Positions 36,901-45,994 are shown, numbered from the stretch's first letter. The stretch is 64,000 nucleotides of DNA from Acholeplasmatales bacterium (GCA_017542485.1 JAFXXC010000006.1:1-64000), one strand, 5' to 3'. Translations and numbers: made by a program. Notes: generated by a model from the sequence alone, not told the origin.

Positions 36901-38133
36901 TAATTCCTGAACCAATACGTTCCTTTGTCCAAGCCTAATTACACCAACATATAGTGCAATAGATGACATTAGGAATAATCCTGAAGGAATCATACCAATC
37001 ATAGCACCAGCTGTTTTTCTAATTGATGTTGCCCATTCCATTCCATTTTTCAAAAACATGATCATAAATAATGAAACACCTATAACAATAACAGGGATGG
37101 ACATTACTTGAATAATTCTATTTAAAGATATTAATAAGTCACTCTTTGGCTTTTTATATACCTTAGCTTGATTACTTAATTTTTCAATATAGTTGTTTTT
37201 ACCAACCTTATCTACTCTTGCGCTACATTTTCCAGATACAACAAATGAACCTGAGAATAATGCATCTCCTGGCTTTTTTACGATGGCATCTGATTCACCT
37301 GTGATTAATGATTCATTTACTTCAATTTGACCATCAAGTACAACTGAATCTGCACATATTTGCTTTCCAGATTCAAGAATAATTAAATCATCTAATACTA
37401 CTTCATTTACAGGTATTTCTTTAATTACTCCTGCACGCTTTACTACAGCATATGGAGCACTCATTAAAGATAATTCATCAATCATCTTTTTAGCTTTAAT
37501 CTCTTGAACAATACCAATTGTAATATTAACAACTACTATAACTAAGAATGCTAAATCTGTTATAGCACCTACAGATATTAAGAAACCTGCAATAATGAAA
37601 ATAAGTATATTAAAGAAAGAAACAATATTTGAAAAGAAAATTTGAGCTATAGATTTACTCTTTTTCTTTCCGCTTTCATTAACTTGTTCATCTAAAATTC
37701 GTTGCTCAACAACTTCTAGTGGTAAACCTGTTTTAACATCTGTTTCATATCTTACCAAAGTAGTTGGATGCTTTTTAAGATATTTACGGTGGGCTTTTAT
37801 TTTCTTTTGTTTAATTTTTTGTAGTTTTGCTTTTTCCTTTTTTTCAGCCTTTTGTTCTTTTTTCAATTCATTTTCAGCCTTTAAAGGAATTTCTTCTTTA
37901 ACCACAACAGAATCAGGATTAACAGGAATTTGAATATAGTCGTCTTCACTATTTTCAATTATATCATCTTCTTCATCTTCTTCTGATTCTATAGTCATAT
38001 TTGGCCCATTATCGCCATCAGCAAATTCACTTGGTGATGTTTCATCAGCAACTAAATTTTCATTAGAGTTAGATTCAAGATATTCACTTAATTCGTTTTC
38101 ATCTAAATCATCTAATTTTGAATCTTTAGTCAT
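33907..38133 (-). CDS. P-type cation ATPase with a very large extracytoplasmic insertion
   Basis: 1,408 residues. An acidic N-terminal tail (1-80) and a Lys-rich helix (85-125) precede a P-type ATPase core (about 125-870). The core has TGES (278-281), the phosphorylation motif DKTGT (426-430), GDGVNDILAL (661-670) and helices in the usual order. It resembles the CtpE-like cation ATPase group. After the ninth predicted helix (about 841-865), residues 871-1367 form a soluble Thr/Tyr/Asn-rich region. A final helix (1368-1388) and a basic tail close the chain. Normal relatives have only a short loop there. By topology the insert faces outside the cell. Start at 38133 is chosen from AAGGAG 8 bases upstream; it overlaps mrnC by 8 bases. 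Ion specificity cannot be read; calcium or magnesium is a guess. Confidence 0.85.
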   Translation of the reverse strand: MTKDSKLDDLDENELSEYLESNSNENLVADETSPSEFADGDNGPNMTIESEEDEEDDIIENSEDDYIQIPVNPDSVVVKEEIPLKAENELKKEQKAEKKEKAKLQKIKQKKIKAHRKYLKKHPTTLVRYETDVKTGLPLEVVEQRILDEQVNESGKKKSKSIAQIFFSNIVSFFNILIFIIAGFLISVGAITDLAFLVIVVVNITIGIVQEIKAKKMIDELSLMSAPYAVVKRAGVIKEIPVNEVVLDDLIILESGKQICADSVVLDGQIEVNESLITGESDAIVKKPGDALFSGSFVVSGKCSARVDKVGKNNYIEKLSNQAKVYKKPKSDLLISLNRIIQVMSIPVIVIGVSLFMIMFLKNGMEWATSIRKTAGAMIGMIPSGLFLMSSIALYVGVIRLGQRNVLVQELYCIEMLARVNCICLDKTGTITDGTMVVKNVIDYNTVYGLATKNVVSAMLNALQDTNMTSQALISKFGLGKRIRHTGAIPFSSQRKYQAVTFDKFGTFVLGAPEFVLGESYKQVSKDVEKYAKLGFRVLCLAHIEGSISGKELPKGPIEVVSMILIEDNIRPDAIETIRYFKESGVQVRVISGDNPITVSKISQRAGVEGAERYISLDGMTDQEVVSAALKYTVFGRVSPSQKKLIIQTLQSAGLTVAMTGDGVNDILALREADCSIALGSGSDAARNVSHLVLLDSNFGSMPSVVAEGRRVINNVTNVASLFLTKTIFSLFLAIQALITGAYPISAVQLILIDVLAIGIPSLILVNEPNNNPVQGKFLPNVIKKALPGALVILTMSLVVFGLSNSLNLDNISYTTIIVIAATHTCLMVLFKACKPFTTIRKVLCTVCYSVFLFAIFVLPQLLEFRPLFSPFEYYSKNYTTEYISKYPKVEISKDNFYVVDGQVISLQVNNNATTTNLTGHLNTTDGKYYYGINGTRIDKELIFPKLSYDNKGHIYAGGYKVDNATFYEGIEKDIKVDENGLLFIERDSQLIPLNITLTKSNSYYNFTIPYGNYKEADAVRQYKILPTVELKDGEYIINGVQSTEYKYQAVNSQYIQGEKLVVKINPETLELLINGKPIYATSNDGEVSKEPYKVSLPKITTSGDRLVKSTTSSGQTVTNDERYQLFFDSVDTGINIFQLYGASESVSKDYPDKKRYTLFKVENIEGEGDVLFRYIYYPDTKEVYKVRNDYINDETKLTLVSDFAIKDFATNDYRSFSYAVVSGSTGDSLVDITVGKPIDVNDVLGNDSLFSSRTNLLSLTLSFTTASTSSYANVYSFSQIVDNDLITKASTLSIDTATIAPTVEVTTSGRYIIDGYYTSYEYTGNELSPRKNNSNYLILGGIVTDYQISSNNIVTMKGGMVTELSINAKIFLLMLCALSIPLMKFFQGLVPWIRKQLQFIQNVISKF

Positions 38134-38518
38134 TTTCATCACTCCTTATCTTTATAGAATAATCTATTAATTCTTCCATTCTATCCTTTTGACCATTCAA
38201 ATACAAATAGCCAATTACAGCCTCAAATCCAGTAGCATCTAAATAATCTTGTATACTTATGTTCTTTCTAACGCTATGAACATGAGAATTTCTTCCTCTT
38301 TTAAAAATTGTTAATTCTTCATCACATAAAATGTTATCATTTATCAAATGATGAACAATATCAGCTTGTGATTCTCCACTAGTAAAGATTATAACATTCT
38401 TATGAAGATCCTTTACTTTATTGTAACCTTTGCTTAATACGTATTCTCTAATATATACTTCATAAACAGAATCGCCAATATAAGCCAAAGACATACCATT
38501 CATTAATTTTGCATCCAT
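38126..38518 (-). CDS. mrnC: Mini-ribonuclease 3
   Basis: 130 residues: an RNase III catalytic domain without the double-stranded-RNA-binding domain, as expected for MrnC. The motif LAYIGDSVYEVYIR gives the acidic active-site residues (Asp16, Glu20), and ATGFEAVIGYLYL supplies the second acidic helix. In Bacillus the enzyme trims 23S rRNA ends. The position directly after cysS, overlapping by one base (TAATG), is the conserved Firmicute arrangement. The gene itself overlaps the ATPase gene by 8 bases. Confidence 0.94.
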   Translation of the reverse strand: MDAKLMNGMSLAYIGDSVYEVYIREYVLSKGYNKVKDLHKNVIIFTSGESQADIVHHLINDNILCDEELTIFKRGRNSHVHSVRKNISIQDYLDATGFEAVIGYLYLNGQKDRMEELIDYSIKIRSDEND

Positions 38519-39846
38519 TAAAGAATTTTCCTATCTACTAGCATATTACGATATTTATCTGCATTTTCGAAATCTTTATTTTCTCTTGCTTTATTCCAAT
38601 TAGTATAAATCTCTAATTCTTCATCAGACATAGGATTTACAAACAAATCGATTCCTAATACATCCATTATTTTCTTAAATGTATTGAACTTTGAAACAAG
38701 ATTATCATAATCCTTAGATCTAAGTAATGTATTAATTTCCTTAATTAAACCACTAATTAATGTTAAAACATTTTGAACATTAAAATCTTGATTCATATAT
38801 TCTTTAAAGGCTTCAATATCTTTATCTGATAAAGCATCAGATTTAATACCTTTATATTGTAAATCATATAATACTTGCTTATATGTTCTTTGCCATTTTT
38901 CATATTCCTTTTTATATTGATTAAATAAATCATCACTATAAGAAATAATACTACGATATGGGCTGAATAAAATTAATGATCTTAAAATCATTCCTTCTAC
39001 TTTAGATGCTAAATCCTTAACATAAATTACATTACCTAAAGATTTACTCATCTTTTCCCCTTGAAGGTCAAGTCTACCAACATGAATCCAATATTTAGCT
39101 AAATGATTATGGTATAAAGCTTCAGATTGAGCTATTTCGTTTTCATGATGTGGAAATTTTAAATCCATTCCTCCACCGTGAATATCTATTTCATTTCCAA
39201 ATAATCTATGATTCATTACAACACATTCTGTATGCCATCCAGGTCTTCCTTCTCCAAATGGTGAATTCCACTTAATACCTACATCAGTTTTTTTCCATAA
39301 TGAAAAGTCAAGTGGGTTTTCCTTCTTATCATTAACTGATATTCTTGCACCACTTTCCAAGTCTTCAGAAACTTGATTAGATAATACACCATAATCTTTT
39401 ACACTATTTACTCTAAAGAAAACATCACCATCAACATTATATGCATTACCGTTTTTAACTAATTCATCAATAAAACTTGTCATTTCATTAATATAATCAG
39501 TAGCATGTGGAATTAAATCTGGCTTATTACTACCAACCTTTTTTACTGCATCGAAATATGCATTTTCATAAAAAGTAGCTATTTCTTTTTCTGTTTTTCC
39601 TGTTTCAATTGCTTTATTGATTATTTTATCATCAACATCTGTGATATTTGATGCATAAGTTACATCATATCCTAAAAATTCTAAATATCTTTTCATCATA
39701 TCGTAGAAGATTACAGGCCTTGCATTTCCAATATGAATGTAATTGTAAACAGTAGGTCCACATACATACATATTAACCTTATTACCATTAATTGGTTTAA
39801 ATTCTTCTAACTTATTTGATAATGAATTATAAATAACTAGTCCCAT
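38518..39846 (-). CDS. cysS: Cysteinyl-tRNA synthetase
   Basis: 442 residues. MYVCGPTVYNYIHIGN contains the zinc-binding Cys29 and the HIGN motif (38-41). Other marks are SNITDVDDKII, GWHTECVVM and HHENEIAQSEA, which hold further zinc ligands, and EKMSKSLGN. It loads cysteine on tRNA-Cys. It heads a three-gene transcript with mrnC and the P-type ATPase. No T-box is visible in the short upstream gap. The assignment is secure. Confidence 0.97.
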   Translation of the reverse strand: MGLVIYNSLSNKLEEFKPINGNKVNMYVCGPTVYNYIHIGNARPVIFYDMMKRYLEFLGYDVTYASNITDVDDKIINKAIETGKTEKEIATFYENAYFDAVKKVGSNKPDLIPHATDYINEMTSFIDELVKNGNAYNVDGDVFFRVNSVKDYGVLSNQVSEDLESGARISVNDKKENPLDFSLWKKTDVGIKWNSPFGEGRPGWHTECVVMNHRLFGNEIDIHGGGMDLKFPHHENEIAQSEALYHNHLAKYWIHVGRLDLQGEKMSKSLGNVIYVKDLASKVEGMILRSLILFSPYRSIISYSDDLFNQYKKEYEKWQRTYKQVLYDLQYKGIKSDALSDKDIEAFKEYMNQDFNVQNVLTLISGLIKEINTLLRSKDYDNLVSKFNTFKKIMDVLGIDLFVNPMSDEELEIYTNWNKARENKDFENADKYRNMLVDRKIL

Positions 39847-39869
39847 TTTATCTCACCCTCATATAGCGG

Positions 39870-39887
39870 AAAAAGAGCACAAGGCTC
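39870..39887 (-). terminator. Weak terminator-like hairpin after the GLUG lipoprotein gene
   Basis: Only 4-base arms (GAGC/GCTC) with a 5-base loop, followed by TTTTT on the minus strand. It lies 10 bases after the stop codon. Short stem, so its efficiency is doubtful. Confidence 0.4.
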
Positions 39888-39896
39888 CAAATCCTA

Positions 39897-41516
39897 TTAT
39901 TTATTTAAATATCCTTTAACAACATCACCAAAGCCATCTAAGCTTATTCCGTCACTCCACTCAACTAAATTTGTTACTTTTGTGGCACTATCTTTATTTT
40001 CAGCAACAGTATTACCTGTAAATAATACTTGAACATCGTTACCATCAATAGTTTGAGTTGATGACGCATATACCTTAATTCCTTCTTCAACTGGTTTATA
40101 AATACAATCACTAATATTAGCAATAATTGGACGAACAACACCAACAAAACCACCAATATGTGCATAGTACTTATCATCACTAGTAGATGTAGTAAATAAG
40201 TCATTTGAAGCGGCATCAACGTGCTCTGAATTTCCTGCATAAGCAGTTATACTAGCATTAGCTAAGCATTTCTTAATATTCATTGAACCATTATTGTTAC
40301 ATCCAACAAAACCACCAACAGCAATGTGTGATTTAACTGAGTCTGTTGAAACTGTACTATCAGATGCAACTGTAACATTCTTTGTAATTGTAATATTTGC
40401 ATTAGCATATGAATCATATACTAAGCTTGGTGATGAAATATCTCCTGAGAAACCACCAACATGTGTATATCCATCGTTTGATGTGAACAATGTAACCTTA
40501 ATTGCTCCACTTCCGAAACACTTTCCTGCAAGTAATGTTACTTCTTCACCATTATATGTTGTTTTTCCAACTGAACGGTTATTATCATTTCCTAATTGAC
40601 CTGCAAACAAACCAACATTTGTCTTATATCTTGATTGAGTAAATTCAATATTAACACCTGTTGCTGTAACATTTTCAAATGTAGATGTAGTTGCTATACC
40701 AGTAACAGCACCACAATTAATAGTTGCACTACTATTTCCTTTTACCTTGAAGTCAACATTTGTAATTGTGATATTATTTACTATTGTACCTTCTGCTTGA
40801 CCAATTAAAGAACCAATACCAGCGTTTGATCTACCAGTTGAGTAATCTGCTGATATATTATCTAGTTTTAAATTTTTGATTGTTGCATCCTTTGTATAAG
40901 TAAATAATGCAGTTGCAGAAGTAGTTAATTTAACATTTTTAATTGTGTAATTTCCACCATCAAATGAACCTTTAAACATATTTGATGAAGTAATACCATT
41001 ATCTAATGTTTTGTCAGTAAAATCTAAGTTATTCTTTAAAACATAATGAGCAGTTGGATTACTACCGATTGCATTAAATTCTTCTACTGTTGAAATTCCA
41101 ATAGCTTCCTCATCAGTATCACCTGCATTAGATGTTGTAGCTTCCAAAGTAGTAATTACTTCTGCATAATCTTGATATGTAACAATTAATTTGTACAAAT
41201 ATTTAGTGTTTTTAGTTAATCCAGAAAACTCAACATCATCTGCTTTAGTATAAATATCATTAGAAAAAGTTAATGTTTTTTGATCTTCAAAAACCTCTGA
41301 ATTATCGTCACCATAACTATATTCTTTTATAGAAACAGTAGCTGTATTATCTTTTAAGTGCTCATTTTCAGCAAATGTAGCAGTTATTTTTATTTTTGTT
41401 GTTGAAGCTGTATATTCCATGTTAGCAACGACTCCACTTTTAGAGCCACATGAAGCTAATACAAACATAAATCCAGCAACTATTAAAAATGCGAATAATT
41501 TTTTAAAAACCTTCAT
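39897..41516 (-). CDS. Surface lipoprotein with Fn3-like and GLUG-type repeats
   Basis: 539 residues. The signal peptide ends in VLASC, with lipidated Cys23. A fibronectin-III-like domain follows (about 30-130; LTKNTKYLYKLIVTYQDY). From about 150 on there is a beta-helix-like region with at least five GLUG-type glycine motifs: IGSLIGQ, VGLFAGQ, VGGFSGD, VGGFVGC and IGGFVGV. Such repeats occur in adhesins and secreted carbohydrate-active proteins. No catalytic motif is seen and no partner is adjacent. A role in binding host or plant polymers is a guess. Ribosome site GAGG, spacing 7. Confidence 0.72.
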   Translation of the reverse strand: MKVFKKLFAFLIVAGFMFVLASCGSKSGVVANMEYTASTTKIKITATFAENEHLKDNTATVSIKEYSYGDDNSEVFEDQKTLTFSNDIYTKADDVEFSGLTKNTKYLYKLIVTYQDYAEVITTLEATTSNAGDTDEEAIGISTVEEFNAIGSNPTAHYVLKNNLDFTDKTLDNGITSSNMFKGSFDGGNYTIKNVKLTTSATALFTYTKDATIKNLKLDNISADYSTGRSNAGIGSLIGQAEGTIVNNITITNVDFKVKGNSSATINCGAVTGIATTSTFENVTATGVNIEFTQSRYKTNVGLFAGQLGNDNNRSVGKTTYNGEEVTLLAGKCFGSGAIKVTLFTSNDGYTHVGGFSGDISSPSLVYDSYANANITITKNVTVASDSTVSTDSVKSHIAVGGFVGCNNNGSMNIKKCLANASITAYAGNSEHVDAASNDLFTTSTSDDKYYAHIGGFVGVVRPIIANISDCIYKPVEEGIKVYASSTQTIDGNDVQVLFTGNTVAENKDSATKVTNLVEWSDGISLDGFGDVVKGYLNK

Positions 41517-41695
41517 AGAAATACCTCATTTTTATACTTTTAGTATAATTTACTACAAATTAGCAAAAAAACCATAGTAAACTATTAGTAATTATACCCT
41601 AATTAATCTCAATATACAATTAAAAAATCAAATTATAAAAATAATGACTAATTCTTATAGAATTATGGATGACAAAAAATAATTTTAGTCTATTG

Positions 41696-41724
41696 TTTAC
41701 TTTTATGGACTCTAATAATATAAT
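41696..41724 (+). promoter_or_regulatory. Promoter of the activase gene pair
   Basis: TTTACT, 17 bases, TATAAT on the plus strand, about 30 bases before the ATG. The rest of the 41517-41695 gap is AT-rich, with no clear structure beyond a likely -10 (TATACT) for the opposite lipoprotein gene near 41547. Confidence 0.65.
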
Positions 41725-41753
41725 TATATTATTATTGAATGTAGGGGGTTATT

Positions 41754-44669
41754 ATGCAGAGATTAGGACTTGATGTAGGTTCTACTACTATAAAATGTGT
41801 AGTATTAGATGAAAATGACCACATAATATATAAAGATTATAAAAGACATTATTCACATATAAAAGATAATATTATTGGAAAACTTAAGGAATTAAGGGAA
41901 CAAAACATAATAGATGAAAATGTTATGTTACAAATATCTGGTTCTGCTGGTATGGGCATGGCAGATGGTGCTAAAATTCCTTTTGTTCAAGAGGTTTATG
42001 CTACAAGAATCGCAGCTAATAAGCTTATTCCAGGCACTGATTGTATAATTGAACTAGGTGGAGAGGATGCCAAAATATTATTTTTAACAGACGGTATGGA
42101 AGTTAGAATGAATGGCTCTTGTGCTGGTGGAACTGGTGCTTTTATTGATCAAATGGCAACATTGTTAAATGTAGATATTACTGAAATAAATGGTCTTGCG
42201 ATGAATCATCAAAAGTTATATTCTATCGCATCTAGATGTGGAGTTTTTGCTAAAAGTGATATTCAACCATTATTAAATCAAGGAGCTTCTAAATCAGATA
42301 TAGCTGCTTCCATTTTTTATGCAGTTGTAAACCAAACAATTGGTGGTCTTGCACAAGGAAGAGAAATAACTGGTAAAGTTGCTTATTTAGGTGGACCTTT
42401 AACATTTCTTTCTGAATTAAAGGAAGCATTTGATAAGGTTTTAAACACTGAAGGTGTATGTCCGAAAAATTCATTATATTACGTTTCAATTGGTGCTGCT
42501 TTAGCCGCAAAAGAACCAATAAATATTAGTGAAGCACTTGAAAGATTAACTCAATTTACTAATCAATCTACATATGCTTTTAACTCACCATTATTTGAAA
42601 ACGAAGAGGAATATAATAAATTTTTAGAGCGTCATGCTAAAGCTAAAGTTGATACACTTCCTTTAAATGAATATAATGGAAATCTTTATTTAGGTATTGA
42701 TTCTGGTTCTACTACCTTAAAGCTTGTATTAATAGACGAGGATGGAAATATAAGATTTGAAAAATATCAACCTAATAAAGGGAATCCTGTTTCTGTCATA
42801 AAAGATATATTAAATTATTTATATGATAATTATCCTAATTTAAAAATTAAAGCATCTGCTTCTACTGGATATGGGGAAGATTTGGCTAAAAATGCATTTA
42901 AATTAGATAGTGGATTAGTAGAAACTATGGCTCATTATATGGCAGCCAAAAAGTTTATGCCTGAAGTAGATTTTATTATCGATATTGGTGGACAAGATAT
43001 AAAATGCTTTAAAATTGAAAATAATGCAATTTCAAACATCTTCTTAAATGAAGCCTGTTCTTCAGGCTGTGGTTCATTTTTGCAGACATTCGCTAATGCA
43101 TTAGGCTATGACATTAAAGATTTTGCAAAATTAGGATTAATGGCTAAGAAGCCTGTCGACTTAGGTAGTAGATGTACTGTTTTTATGAATTCTTCTGTTA
43201 AACAAGCACAAAAAGATGGAGCTACTATCGAAAATATTTCTGCAGGATTATCAATTTCTGTTGTAAAGAATGCTCTTTATAAAGTAATTAGAGCTACAAA
43301 TAAGGAGTCACTTGGTAAACATATTGTTGTTCAGGGTGGAACATTCTTAAATAAAGCTGTTCTACGTGCATTCGAACGTGAATTAGATTTAGAGGTAGTA
43401 TGCCCTAATATCGCAGGATTAATGGGTGCATATGGTGCTGCATTATACGCTAAAACATTAAAAATTGAAAATAGTACTACGATTACAAAAGATGAATTAA
43501 AAGAATTTTCTCATGACGTTAAGAATATTCAGTGTCAAGGATGTAATAATCATTGCCTTTTAACAATTAATTCTTTTAAAAATAATCCTAATAAATTTAT
43601 CAGTGGTAATAAATGTGAAAAGCCATTAGGTATCAAAGCGGATAAAAAGGGTAAAAATATTTACGAATTCAATAGAGAAAGATTAATGAGCTATAAGCCA
43701 ATTGATAATCCAACTCGCGGAACTATCGCTATACCACTTGTATTAAATATGTATGAACTTCTTCCATTTTGGCATACATTCTTTAGTGAATTAGGATTTA
43801 AAGTAATTAATAGTGGTTTTTCTTCTGATAAAATTTATCAATTAGGCCAACACACAATACCATCAGATACTGTATGTTATCCAGCAAAACTTGCACATGG
43901 TCATGTTGAAAAATTAATTAATGAAGGATACGATACTATCTTCTATCCATGTATGAGTTATAACATTGATGAAAATTTAGGTGATAATCATTACAATTGT
44001 CCAATTGTAGCTTATTATCCACAAAATATATTAAACAATGTAGGTAAAATTAAAGAAGTTAGATTCATTTATGATTTTGTTCCACTTGATGATAAGAAAC
44101 AATTCGTTAATAAATTAAAACTAATTCTTGATAAATACTATAAAGGAATTAAAAAATCAGAAATAGCTAAGGCTACAGAAGCTGCTTATAACGAATACGA
44201 TAAGTATCTATCTGATATTAGAAAAATTGGTGATGAATATATAAAATACGCTAAAGAAAACAATCAAGAAATAATTGTATTATCAGGTAGACCATATCAT
44301 CAAGATCCACAGGTTAATCATGGAATTGATAAGCTAATTGCTTCTATGGGTGCTACAGTTATTAGTGAGGAATCTATTTCACATCTAACTAGCAAATTCC
44401 AAGTTGGTGTATTAAATCAATGGACTTATCATTCAAGATTATATTCTGCAGCTAAGTATTGTACTCATGAAAATGATATGAACTTAGTTCAATTAGTATC
44501 ATTTGGTTGTGGTGTTGATGCAGTAACTACTGATGAATGTAAAGCTATATTAGAATCTAAAGGTAAAATATATACACAAATAAAGATAGATGAAATAACA
44601 AACCTTGGCGCAGTAAAAATAAGACTAAGAAGTTTATTTGCCGCTCTTAAGCAAAAAAGGGAGGAATAA
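41754..44669 (+). CDS. Acyl-CoA dehydratase activase-like protein, tandem activator domains plus DUF2229 start
   Basis: 971 residues. Two BadF/BcrA/HgdC-type ATPase domains lie in tandem. The first (about 1-255) opens with LGLDVGSTTIK and has Cys123 (GSCAGGTGAF) and Cys162 (SRCGVFAKSD). The second (about 310-570) opens with LGIDSGSTTLK and has EACSSGCGSF near 435 and GSRCTVFMNSS near 473. In true activators one such Cys pair per subunit bridges a [4Fe-4S] cluster in a dimer. The last 300 residues resemble DUF2229, with a Cys cluster (CQGCNNHCLL). The downstream gene continues the architecture usually found in one chain of about 1,400 residues. No dehydratase subunits are nearby, so the target enzyme is unknown. 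Confidence 0.85.
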   Translation: MQRLGLDVGSTTIKCVVLDENDHIIYKDYKRHYSHIKDNIIGKLKELREQNIIDENVMLQISGSAGMGMADGAKIPFVQEVYATRIAANKLIPGTDCIIELGGEDAKILFLTDGMEVRMNGSCAGGTGAFIDQMATLLNVDITEINGLAMNHQKLYSIASRCGVFAKSDIQPLLNQGASKSDIAASIFYAVVNQTIGGLAQGREITGKVAYLGGPLTFLSELKEAFDKVLNTEGVCPKNSLYYVSIGAALAAKEPINISEALERLTQFTNQSTYAFNSPLFENEEEYNKFLERHAKAKVDTLPLNEYNGNLYLGIDSGSTTLKLVLIDEDGNIRFEKYQPNKGNPVSVIKDILNYLYDNYPNLKIKASASTGYGEDLAKNAFKLDSGLVETMAHYMAAKKFMPEVDFIIDIGGQDIKCFKIENNAISNIFLNEACSSGCGSFLQTFANALGYDIKDFAKLGLMAKKPVDLGSRCTVFMNSSVKQAQKDGATIENISAGLSISVVKNALYKVIRATNKESLGKHIVVQGGTFLNKAVLRAFERELDLEVVCPNIAGLMGAYGAALYAKTLKIENSTTITKDELKEFSHDVKNIQCQGCNNHCLLTINSFKNNPNKFISGNKCEKPLGIKADKKGKNIYEFNRERLMSYKPIDNPTRGTIAIPLVLNMYELLPFWHTFFSELGFKVINSGFSSDKIYQLGQHTIPSDTVCYPAKLAHGHVEKLINEGYDTIFYPCMSYNIDENLGDNHYNCPIVAYYPQNILNNVGKIKEVRFIYDFVPLDDKKQFVNKLKLILDKYYKGIKKSEIAKATEAAYNEYDKYLSDIRKIGDEYIKYAKENNQEIIVLSGRPYHQDPQVNHGIDKLIASMGATVISEESISHLTSKFQVGVLNQWTYHSRLYSAAKYCTHENDMNLVQLVSFGCGVDAVTTDECKAILESKGKIYTQIKIDEITNLGAVKIRLRSLFAALKQKREE

Positions 44670-44670
44670 T

Positions 44671-45945
44671 ATGGAAGATGAAATTAAAGAATATCCTAAA
44701 TTCAAGCAATCTATGGTAAAAACTCATACTATATTAATTCCTTCTATGCTTGATATTCATATGTCATTATGGGAAGCTGTTTTAAAACAAAGCGGATATA
44801 AATGTGAGGTAATGCGTAATCAAGGACCAGAGGTTGTTGAAGAGGGATTAAAGTATGTACATAATGATACATGTTATCCAGCATTATTAGTTATTGGACA
44901 ATTTATTGATAATTTGAATCATAGAGATGACACACATAATGTTGTTCTTCTTATTACCCAAACAGGTGGTGGATGTAGAGCATCTAATTATTTACATCTA
45001 TTAAGAAAAGCTTTAATTAAAGCTGGGTATGGATATATTCCTGTTGTATCACTTAACGCTTCTAATCTTGAAAAAGATTCTGGTTTTAAGCCAACTTTAA
45101 AAGATATTTTAAAAATAGTAGCTGCGATGACATATGGTGATGAATTAATGTATTTATACAATAAATGTAGATCATATGAAGTAAATAAAGGTGATGCTAC
45201 TAGATTAAAGGATGAATGGGTAAATAAAATCATTAAACAATTTGAAGTTGGTAAGGGAACTAAACTTGGACAAATGAAAAAAAATATGAGACAAATGGCA
45301 TTAGATTTTAATAATCTAAACCTTGATTTATCTCATAAAAAGCCAAAAGTTGGAATTGTTGGTGAAATATATATAAAATATGCATCATTAGGTAATAATC
45401 ATCTAGAAGATTTTTTGGTTAGTCAAGATGCCGAAGTAATGGTACCTGGAGTATATGGATTTGCATTATATTCTGTATGGAATTATATATATGATAGAGA
45501 AATCTATGGTAGATCACTTAAAAGTGCATTAATTGCTAAATTTCTTCTTCATTTCTTTCAAAAGAGAGAAAAAATAATGATAAATTCTATGAGAGAAACA
45601 AAGTTTACTCCTATGAATTATTTTGATCATACAAAAGATTTATCAGAAGGTGTATTACATCATGGCACAAAAATGGGTGAGGGTTGGTTACTTACTGCAG
45701 AAATGATGGAATTAATTGAAGAAGGATATGAAAATATTATTTGTGCACAACCATTTGGTTGCCTTCCTAACCATATTTGTGGTAAGGGCGTTATGAAAAA
45801 GATTAAATCAATTCATAAAGATGCTAATATTGTAGCAATCGATTATGACCCAAGTGCAACTAAAGTTAACCAAGAAAATAGAATTAAATTAATGCTTGCT
45901 ATAGCAAGAGAAAGAATTAAAGATGATGATAAAGTAGAGTTATAA
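44671..45945 (+). CDS. Acyl-CoA dehydratase activase-related protein, C-terminal half
   Basis: 424 residues starting at the ATG at 44671 (GGGAGG 6 bases upstream), one base after the upstream stop codon. The sequence has conserved Cys positions (NDTCYPA, GGGCRASNYLH, QPFGCLPNHICGKG) like the dehydratase-alpha-related half of long activase proteins. It probably forms a complex with the 971-residue protein and may carry an Fe-S cluster. No frameshift is needed to explain the split: ribosome site, stop and start are all clean. A terminator overlapping the stop codon ends the unit. Confidence 0.8.
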   Translation: MEDEIKEYPKFKQSMVKTHTILIPSMLDIHMSLWEAVLKQSGYKCEVMRNQGPEVVEEGLKYVHNDTCYPALLVIGQFIDNLNHRDDTHNVVLLITQTGGGCRASNYLHLLRKALIKAGYGYIPVVSLNASNLEKDSGFKPTLKDILKIVAAMTYGDELMYLYNKCRSYEVNKGDATRLKDEWVNKIIKQFEVGKGTKLGQMKKNMRQMALDFNNLNLDLSHKKPKVGIVGEIYIKYASLGNNHLEDFLVSQDAEVMVPGVYGFALYSVWNYIYDREIYGRSLKSALIAKFLLHFFQKREKIMINSMRETKFTPMNYFDHTKDLSEGVLHHGTKMGEGWLLTAEMMELIEEGYENIICAQPFGCLPNHICGKGVMKKIKSIHKDANIVAIDYDPSATKVNQENRIKLMLAIARERIKDDDKVEL

Positions 45946-45965
45946 TGATTCTACTTTTTCTTTTA
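45931..45965 (+). terminator. Terminator of the activase pair
   Basis: AAAGTAGA and TCTACTTT arms with an 11-base loop, then TTCTTTT. The hairpin starts within the final codons of the gene and contains its stop codon. Confidence 0.8.
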
Positions 45966-45994
45966 ATAAAGGAAAAGGACCCTTGATAGGGTCC
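45965..45994 (-). terminator. Terminator of the pectinesterase gene
   Basis: GGACCC and GGGTCC arms (45977-45994) with a 6-base loop, followed on the minus strand by TTTTCCTTTATT. It is the second of two hairpins after the gene and is unusually GC-rich for this DNA. Confidence 0.8.

Noticed and set aside
40294-40599. Open frames overlapping the GLUG lipoprotein on both strands
   Set aside because: They are frame shadows caused by Thr/Asn-rich codons; no start signals or protein-like composition.
44640-44690. A frameshift splitting one activase gene in two
   Set aside because: A GGGAGG ribosome site with good spacing and a fresh ATG at the junction indicate two real genes, although an alignment would be needed to be certain.
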